DNA of 64,000 nt, from NCBI RefSeq assembly GCF_021631985.1, contig NZ_CP070225.1, positions 3,286,001 through 3,350,000 on the forward strand, written 5' to 3'. Made by a program: the position numbers and the translations under genes. Numbering within the stretch: position 1 is the first letter of the stretch; each line of letters starts with the position of its first letter. This DNA is from Sandaracinus amylolyticus (GTDB taxonomy: Bacteria > Myxococcota_A > Polyangia > Polyangiales > Sandaracinaceae). Below are positions 36,440 to 49,031 of this stretch, in pieces. The notes beneath the pieces are model-generated. The model was not told the origin of the DNA and did not search any database. It saw only the letters and a program-made list of their open reading frames with translations.

Positions 36440-37714
36440 ATGAGGCGACACCGGGTGAGGCTCCCGTCCGGTCTCGACGTGCGCGTCCGCGCGCCCGAGG
36501 GAGCGCTGCGCGACGACGACGTGGTCGACGGCACGCGCCTGCGCTTCGGGCGCGCGCTCGCGATCCTGCTCGAGCCGGGCACGATCGAGCCCGCGCTCGA
36601 CGTGCTCTCGCTCTCGATGCGCGACTTCCACGTCCTTCGTGATCTGCTGCTCCGCACCGGCGCGATCGCGCCCGAGCCCGAGGACGGCGCGCACTGTCGC
36701 AACTGCGACGCGCCGCTCGCGTTCGATCCGCGCGAGCTCGATCCCGTCGAGCTCGAGACCGCGCACGCCGCCGCGCCCTCGCCTGCCCTCGATCCCGCGC
36801 CGCTCCCGAGCCCGGTGCGCCTTCCGCGCGGCGGCATCGCGAACGAGATCTCGATGCGCCCCGTCACCGTCGCGGAAGCACGGCCGCTCCTCGAGGCGCT
36901 CGCGCGAGACACGCCGTATCGGGTGACCCCGCGCCTGCTCGACGCGATGGGCGTGCGCGCGCTCGGGACGCTCGATCGCCCGGTGCTGCTCGCGCGTGTG
37001 CTCGGTCGCGCGAGTGATGCGGTGTGGGCCGCGGTGGAGCGGCGCTATCTCGAGCTCAACGCCGCGCCGCCGATCGTCGCGCCGCTCGCGTGTCCTTCGT
37101 GCGGCACGCTGCACGAGGTCGTCGTGCCCACGCCCGACGAGCTCGATCCCGACGCGACGCGCACCGAGCGCGACACCCGCGCTCCGTTCCTCTCGGAAGA
37201 CGACTTCGAAGCGCTCGTCGAGCGCATCGCGCCCGCGATCTACGAAGCGCGGGGAGTGCGCATCGAGGCCGTCCCGCCGCGCGTGGAGCCCGGCGTGCCC
37301 GCCACCGACATCGCGGGTGAGCCGCTGCTCGGCAGCTACGAGCCTCGCCAGGAAGTGGACGCGGCCGGCTACACCCAGCTGGAATTCGTCGTGACGCTCT
37401 ACTACCGGACCTTCCGCCGCGTGTGGGAGGACGAGGGTCCCTACGATGTCGAGGCCGAGATCCGCGAGACGCTCGATCACGAGCTCGAGCACCACCTTCA
37501 CCACCTCGCAGGCCACGACCCGATGGACGCGGCCGAGCGCGCCGAGGCACGCCAGGAGATCCGCGCGCTGTACGGCGACCGTCGGCTCGCGAAGCTCGCG
37601 GCCCGGGAAGCCGCGCGCGATCTCCGTCAGTTCGTGCGCGTGACCTGGCCCTTCTTCGCGCTCATCGCGCTCGTGCTCGGTGTGGCCGCCACGTTCGGAT
37701 GGATTCGTTGGTGA
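36440..37714 (+). CDS. membrane-anchored zincin-1-like metallopeptidase with two CxxC motifs
   Basis: 424 residues. The N-terminal domain (VRLPSGLDVRVRAPEG) vaguely recalls phage T4 baseplate/tail-chaperone-like proteins. A zinc-ribbon-type half, HCRNCD, lies near residue 86 and CPSCG near 217; the two pairs could form one zinc site. From about 250 the sequence follows the zincin_1 (PF06262-type) pattern: DFEALVERIAPAIYEARGVR, GEPLLGSYEPRQE, VVTLYYRTFRRV and the metal motif DHELEHHLHH (HExxH near 347). One transmembrane helix (FFALIALVLGVAATFGWI) ends the chain. The predicted role is a small metalloprotease facing the cytoplasm; the substrate is unknown. Confidence 0.75.
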   Translation: MRRHRVRLPSGLDVRVRAPEGALRDDDVVDGTRLRFGRALAILLEPGTIEPALDVLSLSMRDFHVLRDLLLRTGAIAPEPEDGAHCRNCDAPLAFDPRELDPVELETAHAAAPSPALDPAPLPSPVRLPRGGIANEISMRPVTVAEARPLLEALARDTPYRVTPRLLDAMGVRALGTLDRPVLLARVLGRASDAVWAAVERRYLELNAAPPIVAPLACPSCGTLHEVVVPTPDELDPDATRTERDTRAPFLSEDDFEALVERIAPAIYEARGVRIEAVPPRVEPGVPATDIAGEPLLGSYEPRQEVDAAGYTQLEFVVTLYYRTFRRVWEDEGPYDVEAEIRETLDHELEHHLHHLAGHDPMDAAERAEARQEIRALYGDRRLAKLAAREAARDLRQFVRVTWPFFALIALVLGVAATFGWIRW

Positions 37715-37759
37715 TGTCTCGATCCCGCTGCCTCCCTCCTCGCTCACAGACGGTCGGCT

Positions 37760-37789
37760 TTGACGCTGATGCCGGTCATCGCGTACGCT
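37760..37789 (+). promoter_or_regulatory. candidate sigma-70 promoter of the hybrid kinase gene
   Basis: TTGACG (37760-37765) and TACGCT (37784-37789) are separated by 18 bases, 17 bases ahead of the start codon. Spacing is acceptable and both hexamers are moderate. Confidence 0.35.
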
Positions 37790-37805
37790 CGTACGAGCAC
37801 GCCGG

Positions 37806-39188
37806 ATGAATCCAGTGGCGGACGACTCGCTCGATTGGCTCGCCGGGCTCGGCCTCGTGGTGATCGAGGAGCGCCTCGACGGCGCGGCGCGCTCGATCGG
37901 CCCCGCGGGCGCCAGCATCGTCGAGCGTTTCGACGTCGCGCTCGCGCGTGCCGCGCACCTGACCGGCAGCGATCCGCGCCTCGGTGCGCTCATCCGCCAG
38001 GCGCGCGCGAGCGGCGCGGCGATGGTCGAGCTGGCGGGCGCGCGCATCGGGCTGCACCGGCGCGGCGAGCGACTGCTCGCGATCGTGGTCCCGCAGGACC
38101 GCACCTCCGCGAGCATCGTGCACGAGCTCGCGAACGCGCTCACCGGCATCGCCGGGTGGACGCGCCTCGCCACCACCGCGGGCCCGATGCCGGAGCGCGC
38201 GCGCTCGGCCGTCGAGGTGCTCGATCGTGCGACCAACGACGCGCTCGATACCGCGCGCACGCTGCTCGCTTCGCTCCAGGGCCCCGCCGAGATTGGAGAA
38301 GGCAGCGACGTCTCCGACGTCGTCGGCGCAGCGATCTCGATGCTGCGCCCGCTCGCGGACGACAAGGACATCGTGGTGCGCGCGAAGCTGCCCACCGGCC
38401 TGCGCGCCGCGGCGCGTCCCGCCGAGCTCCGCGCGATCGCGACGAACCTGATCAAGAACGCGATCGAGGCGCTCGAGCCCGGCGGCGAGATCGTCGTCGC
38501 GGCGGACGCGGCCGATGATCGCGTCGTGCTCACCGTCGTCGACGACGGGCCGGGCATGGACGACGACACGCTCGCCCACATCTTCGACCCGTTCGTGACG
38601 CACAAGGCGAGCGGCACCGGGCTCGGCCTCGCGCTGGTGCGCGACCTCGCGCAGGCACGCGGCGGTGACGTGCGCGCGGAGAGCGGCCGCGGCCGCGGCG
38701 CGCGCTTCGTGGTGCGACTGCCCGCGCTCGTCGATGCGCGCGCCGAGGCCCGCGAGCGACGCCAGAACCTGCGCGGCAGCGGCGTTCGTCGCCGCTCGAC
38801 CGCGCCGCTCAAGCGACCGATCCGCGTGCTGGTCGTCGACGACGACGAGTCGCTGCGCGGCATGGTGACCGCCACCCTCGAGATCCGCGGCGCGAGCGTG
38901 GTCGCAGTGCCCGGCGTGCAGGAAGCGATGGCGGTCGATCAGAATTTCGATCTCGCGCTCGTCGATCTCTCGCTGCGCGACGGACGCGGGGACTGCCTGC
39001 TCTCGTGGCTCCACGAGCACCAGCGCACGCAGCGCGCGGTGCTGATGAGCGGCGCGCCCGTGACGCCCGACGAAGTGACCCACGCCGACGAGGTCCTGCG
39101 GAAGCCCTTCACGCTCGAGGATCTCGCGGAGGTCGTCGATCGCGTGGTGCGCCCGAGCGCGAGCGCGCGCAGCAACCGCAGCCGCTGA
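37806..39188 (+). CDS. soluble histidine kinase with a C-terminal receiver domain
   Basis: 460 residues with no transmembrane segment. The first 95 residues are an unassigned sensory region. The H-box is SIVHELANALTGIAGW (His near 105). The ATPase domain shows the N box (ATNLIKNAIEAL), the G1 box (VVDDGPGMDD) and GTGLGLALVRD. After a basic linker, a receiver domain starts near 337 (RVLVVDDDESLRGMV), with its phosphoacceptor Asp in LALVDLSLRDG (about 384) and the conserved Lys in VLRKPF. The order resembles myxobacterial cytoplasmic hybrid kinases. The output partner is unknown. A bidirectional terminator follows the stop. Confidence 0.92.
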   Translation: MNPVADDSLDWLAGLGLVVIEERLDGAARSIGPAGASIVERFDVALARAAHLTGSDPRLGALIRQARASGAAMVELAGARIGLHRRGERLLAIVVPQDRTSASIVHELANALTGIAGWTRLATTAGPMPERARSAVEVLDRATNDALDTARTLLASLQGPAEIGEGSDVSDVVGAAISMLRPLADDKDIVVRAKLPTGLRAAARPAELRAIATNLIKNAIEALEPGGEIVVAADAADDRVVLTVVDDGPGMDDDTLAHIFDPFVTHKASGTGLGLALVRDLAQARGGDVRAESGRGRGARFVVRLPALVDARAEARERRQNLRGSGVRRRSTAPLKRPIRVLVVDDDESLRGMVTATLEIRGASVVAVPGVQEAMAVDQNFDLALVDLSLRDGRGDCLLSWLHEHQRTQRAVLMSGAPVTPDEVTHADEVLRKPFTLEDLAEVVDRVVRPSASARSNRSR

Positions 39189-39216
39189 GCCCCGCGCGAT
39201 CGCTCGCGCGGGGCTC
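39187..39216. terminator. bidirectional terminator between convergent genes
   Basis: A perfect 13-bp stem (GAGCCCCGCGCGA / TCGCGCGGGGCTC) with loop TCGC sits between the convergent kinase and lipoprotein genes. There is no strong T-run, so efficiency rests on the GC-rich stem. Confidence 0.65.
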
Positions 39217-39224
39217 GCTCGTGC

Positions 39225-39764
39225 TCACGGCGTGCGGAAGAGCTGCAGCCCGTACTCGCCGTAGCCCGAGTACGCGAGCGCGCGCACGAAGAACGGGCCG
39301 GTCCAGCGCGGGCAGATCGTCTCCTGTCCGACGCCGAGCACGGGGAAGTTGTCGGTCGCGGTGTCCTGCGCGATCGGGTTCCCGTTCTCGTCGACGATGA
39401 AGAGATCGAGATCGCTCATCGTCGGCCCGCCCACGCCGATCAGGCGATAACAGCGCCCCGCCTCGAGCACGGTCTGGAAGCTCTCCTCCTGACCCTGCTG
39501 CAGGTAGCCGTGATAGAGCGGCGTGTCCGGCACCATGTCGGGCGCGAACTGCGAGTAGCGAACGTTCATGTGCTGCGAGACGTAGTCGGGCGCCGCGGGG
39601 GCGCCCTGCGCCGGAGCACCGACGACGTAGACGGTCTGGCCTCCCGACGTCGCACCGCCCTGCGACACGTCGACCTGCACCACCTCTTCGGTCCGGCGAC
39701 GGCCGCAGGCCGAAGCCCCCAAGAGGAGTGTCAGCGCACCCAGCACCGTCACGATTCGTCTCAT
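39225..39764 (-). CDS. small lipoprotein with a beta-sandwich-like C-terminal domain
   Basis: 179 residues from the ATG at 39764. The lipobox is GASAC. The mature region begins with a low-complexity Gln/Gly/Ala stretch (to about 65). It then forms a beta-rich domain with SFQTVLEAGRCYRLIGVGG, MSDLDLFIVDENGNPIAQD and ARALAYSGYGEYGLQLF-like strands, resembling bacterial pre-peptidase C-terminal domains. One Cys pair (RCYR and ICPRW) may form a disulfide. Surface or periplasmic location is likely, the role unknown. Confidence 0.75.
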   Translation of the reverse strand: MRRIVTVLGALTLLLGASACGRRRTEEVVQVDVSQGGATSGGQTVYVVGAPAQGAPAAPDYVSQHMNVRYSQFAPDMVPDTPLYHGYLQQGQEESFQTVLEAGRCYRLIGVGGPTMSDLDLFIVDENGNPIAQDTATDNFPVLGVGQETICPRWTGPFFVRALAYSGYGEYGLQLFRTP

Positions 39765-39857
39765 CCGATTGCTCCCTCCTCCAGCCTCGCAGGATTCCGC
39801 CGGGACCCTGGCACGATTCTGCGATAACCTGCCCACGTCGCGGAAGCGCTCCGATCG

Positions 39858-41312
<1,455 letters not shown>

Positions 41313-41376
41313 CGTCGTCCTACACCACTGCGTGCGTCCACTCTCGCTTCACGGCGCGCACGCCTCGACGTCACTT

Positions 41377-41390
41377 CCCGCACGTGCGGG
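41377..41390. promoter_or_regulatory. perfect 14-bp palindrome upstream of the large regulator
   Basis: CCCGCACGTGCGGG is fully self-complementary and sits in the 273-base region between two sigma-54 activators. It may be an operator. The rest of that region holds only the promoter candidate at 41503-41531 and a TTGCG/CGCAA repeat near 41458-41482. Confidence 0.3.
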
Positions 41391-41502
41391 CGGACGCGCA
41401 CGACGCACGCTCTCGATTTCCTCGATGTTTCGGCGCGTTGCTCGCGGGCACGAGCGTTGCGAAGAGCGCGCGCCGTGCGCAAGTCGTTCCCACTGCGCCT
41501 GC

Positions 41503-41531
41503 TTGAACCGCCCGGAGCGGACGTCTACCCT
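41503..41531 (+). promoter_or_regulatory. candidate sigma-70 promoter of the ATPase-TPR-sigma54 regulator
   Basis: TTGAAC (41503-41508) and TACCCT (41526-41531) are separated by exactly 17 bases. The start codon lies 54 bases downstream. Confidence 0.4.
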
Positions 41532-41585
41532 CACGCCTTCGGTGAGCCGGGGGAGGCTTTCGTCTCCAAGGGCCGCGGGGTGAGC

Positions 41586-45647
<4,062 letters not shown>

Positions 45648-45654
45648 GGGACCA

Positions 45655-46116
45655 ATGCTCGACTCGAAACACGTTTGGGGAATCGTGCTCGCCGCGGCGC
45701 TCGCGGCGGGTGGCTGCGCGGTCGACGCGGCCGGCGTGTCGTCCGATCAGCTGCTGGTGGACGACGGCGCCGAGCTCGCGGAGATCGAGCCCGAGGCCTG
45801 CGAGGAAGCCGAATCCGGCTGCGAAGGCCTCCTCGCGCGCGACGTGAAGTTCGCGATCGTGTCCGCCGAGTTCGGGCTGATCGCCGCGGTGGAGTCGGAC
45901 GGCGACGTCGTCTGCATCGACACCGTCGAGGCCGTCGAGGAAGAGCTCTCGGAGAGCGGGCGCATCGAGGAGGCGCACAACCTCGTCGAGGCGTTCGAGG
46001 CGTCGCTGGCCACGCCGTCGCTGTTCGGCGTGCACGCGGGCGACCCCGACCCGGAGCCGAACCTCGGCTTCCGCCGGATCGTGCTTCGTGGCGATCCGGA
46101 TCCCGAGCCGAACTGA
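45655..46116 (+). CDS. small secreted protein with a repeated GDPDPEPN motif
   Basis: 153 residues. The N-terminus has a signal or lipoprotein-like segment (VWGIVLAAALAAGGCAV; the lipobox is weak). The middle is strongly acidic with Cys residues (EPEACEEAESGCEG) and a beta-like region around VSAEFGLIAAVESDGDVVC. The C-terminus ends HAGDPDPEPN, LGFRRIVLR, GDPDPEPN: the same octapeptide twice, the second being the exact terminus. It lies 7 bases after the giant regulator and before a strong terminator, so it is cotranscribed with it. I do not recognise the family. A signalling or surface-displayed substrate role is conjecture. Confidence 0.65.
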   Translation: MLDSKHVWGIVLAAALAAGGCAVDAAGVSSDQLLVDDGAELAEIEPEACEEAESGCEGLLARDVKFAIVSAEFGLIAAVESDGDVVCIDTVEAVEEELSESGRIEEAHNLVEAFEASLATPSLFGVHAGDPDPEPNLGFRRIVLRGDPDPEPN

Positions 46117-46145
46117 CCCCCGCCCCACCCCCGAGCTCCCATGAG

Positions 46146-46174
46146 GCCCGCGATTCCCGAGTGGAATCGCGGGC
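46146..46174 (+). terminator. strong terminator hairpin after the GDPDPEPN protein gene
   Basis: A perfect 12-bp stem GCCCGCGATTCC / GGAATCGCGGGC with a 5-base loop begins 29 bases after the stop, followed by TTCGCAATTT. It closes the regulator-small protein transcript. Confidence 0.7.
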
Positions 46175-46222
46175 TTCGCAATTTCCGGCCGATCGGCCTT
46201 GCGTCCTTGCAGCGGATCCCGT

Positions 46223-46237
46223 AGTGGTATGACCACT
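46223..46237. promoter_or_regulatory. FadR-type operator-like palindrome upstream of the GntR regulator gene
   Basis: AGTGGT-ATG-ACCACT is a perfect 6-bp inverted repeat. Its core TGGT-N3-ACCA has the form bound by FadR-subfamily GntR regulators. It lies 35 bases upstream of the regulator start codon, so autoregulation is likely. Confidence 0.55.
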
Positions 46238-46258
46238 CGACTGGCTAAACCAGTTGAG
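46236..46258. promoter_or_regulatory. second palindrome next to the FadR-type operator
   Basis: CTCGACTGG and CCAGTTGAG (8 of 9 complementary) flank CTAAA. It overlaps the first palindrome by two bases and ends 14 bases before the start codon. It may be a second, lower-affinity site or part of the same cooperative array. Confidence 0.4.
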
Positions 46259-46272
46259 CCCTCGGAGACCGC

Positions 46273-47067
46273 ATGGCCCCTGCCGATCCCCGCAAGCGCG
46301 CCGCCGTCGAGGCCGCGAACCGCATCCGCGACGAGATCCTCACGGGGCGCTACCCGTCGGGCTCGAGCCTCCCCGGTGAGCGCGAGCTCTCGGAGCAGCT
46401 CGGCATCTCGCGCCTGACGCTGCGCTCCGCGCTCGCGCACCTCGAGGCCGAAGGGCTCGTGCGCCCGTATCACGGCTCGGGCACGCGGGTGCTCGACTTC
46501 CGCGAGCACGGCGGGATCGACCTGCTGGGGTACCTCGCGCGCCTCGCGTTCGAAGGTCGCGTCGTGCCGATCGACGTGCTCGCGGATCTGCTCGAGCTGC
46601 GTCGCTCGGTCGCGGTGGACGCCGTGGGGCTCGCCGCGGAGCGCGCGACCGCCGACGAGATCCACGCGATGCGCGAGCACCTCGCGATGCAGGCCGAGCT
46701 GATGGATCAGCCGCGCGCCTTCATGCAGTCGGACATCGCGTTCGCACGACGCGTCGTGCGGGCGACGCACAACCTCGCGTTCGAGCTCATCTACAACACG
46801 GTCGCGCGCACGCTCGAGAGCAACGCCGGCCTCGAGCTCGCGTTCTTCGCGAACGCGCCCCAGACGCTGCGCGTCTACGCGCGCCTCATCGACATCGTCG
46901 AGAAGCGCGAGGCCGAGCGCGCGCGACGCGCGACGCGCGCGCTGCTGGAGCGGCTCGATCGCACGACGCTGCAGCGCGTGGAGACGTTCCTCGGGATGGT
47001 GCGCGAGGGCGCGCCCGCCGAGGCGATCGACGAGACGGATCACGAAGCGGAGGAGGAGCTGCGATGA
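46273..47067 (+). CDS. GntR-family transcriptional regulator, FadR/FCD-like
   Basis: 264 residues. The N-terminal winged helix is typical: AANRIRDEILTGRYPSGSSL, PGERELSEQLGISRLTLRSA and the wing LVRPYHGSGTRVLDF. The C-terminal all-helical ligand domain (about 95-245) starts LLELRRSVAVDAVGLAAERA, with residues such as Asp/His in QSDIAFARRVVRATHN at metal-site-like positions. FadR-like proteins bind acyl-CoA or small organic acids. Tandem palindromes precede it. Its stop overlaps the next gene by 4 bases (ATGA), so it likely regulates its own operon, which encodes a GMC-type oxidase. Confidence 0.9.
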   Translation: MAPADPRKRAAVEAANRIRDEILTGRYPSGSSLPGERELSEQLGISRLTLRSALAHLEAEGLVRPYHGSGTRVLDFREHGGIDLLGYLARLAFEGRVVPIDVLADLLELRRSVAVDAVGLAAERATADEIHAMREHLAMQAELMDQPRAFMQSDIAFARRVVRATHNLAFELIYNTVARTLESNAGLELAFFANAPQTLRVYARLIDIVEKREAERARRATRALLERLDRTTLQRVETFLGMVREGAPAEAIDETDHEAEEELR

Positions 47068-47480
47068 ACGGGTGGGCGGCGCTGGTGCTCTCGAGCTTCG
47101 CGCCCGCGGACGACGCGGGCGGTCTCGTGAAGAGCGGGGACGACATCGACTGGGGCGCGGCGTGGTCGCGCTTCACCTCCACGATGAGCGCGAAAGGTCG
47201 GCTCGGCGCGTACGCGGGGCTGGTCATCTGCATCTTCGCGCCGCTGCTCGCGATGGGCCGCTTCGCGACGATCGCGCGGGTGTCGATCGAGGAGCGCGCG
47301 CGGGCGCTCGACGTGCTGCTCGCGCATCGCTCGTTCGCGATCCGCGAGCTCACGCTGCTCCTGAAGATCGTCGCGTGCATGGCGATCTTCCGCTCGAGTG
47401 CGGCGCGCGAGCGCAGCGGCTACGATCGCCCTGCGTCGCCGAAGGTGCGCCTGCCGATGCTCTCGACGGAGGCGGCGTGA
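47064..47480 (+). CDS. small membrane protein resembling the N-terminal segment of long-chain alcohol oxidases
   Basis: 138 residues from an ATG overlapping the regulator stop, with AGGAGGAG upstream. One hydrophobic helix (YAGLVICIFAPLLAMGRF) is followed by a helical stretch ELTLLLKIVACMAIFRSSAA, RERSGYDR. Such segments occur in front of the FAD domain in some long-chain alcohol oxidase-type GMC proteins. Here the gene ends in TGATG overlap with a GMC oxidoreductase gene, so it may be the split-off anchor or subunit of that enzyme. The similarity is by pattern only. Confidence 0.6.
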   Translation: MNGWAALVLSSFAPADDAGGLVKSGDDIDWGAAWSRFTSTMSAKGRLGAYAGLVICIFAPLLAMGRFATIARVSIEERARALDVLLAHRSFAIRELTLLLKIVACMAIFRSSAARERSGYDRPASPKVRLPMLSTEAA

Positions 47481-48985
47481 TGGCGAAGCAACGCATCGAC
47501 GACGTCGCGGACTACGTGATCGTCGGCACCGGCGCGGGCGGCGCGACCGCGGCGCGCGTGCTCGCGGAAGCGGGCCTCGACATCGTGCTGCTCGAGGAAG
47601 GGCCCGAGGTGCCCCTCGCCGATCGACGCCGCGAGGCGCTCGACTCGATGAGCGTCGCAGTGCGCGACATGGCCTCGCAGACCACGGATGGAATCCATCC
47701 GATCCCGCTGCTGCAAGGGCGCGTCGTGGGCGGCAGCACCGCGATCAACTCGGGGATCATCTGGCGTCTGCCCGACGACGTGCGCCGCGACTGGTGCGAG
47801 CGCTTCGGGCTCGAGCGGCTCGTCGACGAGAACGAGATGGAGCGCGTCTTCGCGCGCATCGAGGACGAGATCGGCGTCCACGAGACCGAGGGCGAGATGC
47901 TCGGCGGCAACAACCTCCTGATGGAGCGCGGCGCGCAGGCGCTCGGTCTTCCGGGCCGACGCATCCACCGCAACACCAAGGGCTGTCAGGGCAACGGTCG
48001 TTGTCTGCAGGGCTGCCCGATCGGCGCGCGGCAGAGCATGGACGTCTCGTACATCCCGCGTGCGATCGCGGACGGCGCGCGCCTGCACTCGAGCTGTCAC
48101 GCGACGCGCGTGGTGTTCGAAGGACGTCGCGCCGTCGCGGTGCGCGGCACGGTGCACGATCCGAAGACGCGCGCGCGCGTCGGCTCGTTCGAGGTGCGCG
48201 CGCGGCGCGGCGTGATCGTCGCGGCGAGCGCGATCTGGACGCCGGTGCTGCTGCAGAACAGCGGATATCGCCATCCGCTGCTCGGCGAGCGATTCCAGGC
48301 GCATCCGGGCGCGGCCTTCGTCGGACGCTTCGACGAGCCGGTGCAGATGGGCTTCGGCGCGTCGCAGGGCTACGAGGTCCCGATGCGCGATCGCGGCTAC
48401 AAGCTCGAGTCGCTCGGGCTCCCCGCGGAGATGCTCGCGGCGCGTCTTCCGGGCGCGGGCGCGGAGTGGTCGAAGCGCCTCGCGAACCTCGGCAACTACG
48501 TGCAGTGGGGCGGCCAGGTGCGCATGGAGGCGCTGGGTCGCGTGCGCGCGCGTTGGGGCGGCGGCGTGAGCGTGAAGTACGAGCCGACGAAGCGCGACAT
48601 CGAGAAGCTCCACGACGCGCTCGTGCTCACGGGGCGCATGATGCTCGCGGCGGGCGCGAAGGAGATCCATCCCGGCGTCGCGGGCTTCCCCGAGACGATC
48701 ACCACCGAGGCCGAGCTCGACGCGTTCGCGCGCCATCCGCTCCACCGCAGCCAGGCGCACCTCGTCGCGTCGCACCTCTTCGGCACCGCGTGCGCGTCGC
48801 GCGATCCCAAGCTCGGCGTGGTGAACGACGAGCTCGCCGCGCACGGCGCCGAGGGCCTCTACGTGATGGACGCGAGCGTGTTCCCGACGAACCTCGGCGT
48901 GAACCCGCAGCACTCGATCATGGGCGTGGTGTGGCGCGCCTCGGAGATGCTCGCCGCGCGCGCCACCGGCCGCGCAGCTGCCTGA
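47480..48985 (+). CDS. GMC-family FAD-dependent oxidoreductase
   Basis: 501 residues from the ATG at 47480, which overlaps the upstream stop. The FAD-binding Rossmann motif VIVGTGAGGATAARVLAEAG opens the chain, followed by the GMC signature RVVGGSTAINSGIIWRLP. A Cys-rich stretch (CQGNGRCLQGCPIG) is typical of the long-chain alcohol/cholesterol oxidase branch. The C-terminus has the FAD pattern ASVFPTNLGVNPQHSIMGV with the catalytic His. The predicted reaction is oxidation of an alcohol, probably hydrophobic. It is the third gene of a gntR-anchor-GMC operon. Confidence 0.88.
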   Translation: MAKQRIDDVADYVIVGTGAGGATAARVLAEAGLDIVLLEEGPEVPLADRRREALDSMSVAVRDMASQTTDGIHPIPLLQGRVVGGSTAINSGIIWRLPDDVRRDWCERFGLERLVDENEMERVFARIEDEIGVHETEGEMLGGNNLLMERGAQALGLPGRRIHRNTKGCQGNGRCLQGCPIGARQSMDVSYIPRAIADGARLHSSCHATRVVFEGRRAVAVRGTVHDPKTRARVGSFEVRARRGVIVAASAIWTPVLLQNSGYRHPLLGERFQAHPGAAFVGRFDEPVQMGFGASQGYEVPMRDRGYKLESLGLPAEMLAARLPGAGAEWSKRLANLGNYVQWGGQVRMEALGRVRARWGGGVSVKYEPTKRDIEKLHDALVLTGRMMLAAGAKEIHPGVAGFPETITTEAELDAFARHPLHRSQAHLVASHLFGTACASRDPKLGVVNDELAAHGAEGLYVMDASVFPTNLGVNPQHSIMGVVWRASEMLAARATGRAAA

Positions 48986-49031
48986 TCGCACGGGAGCGCC
49001 GACCCGAGTCGGCTGATACGATCGCCGCGAC

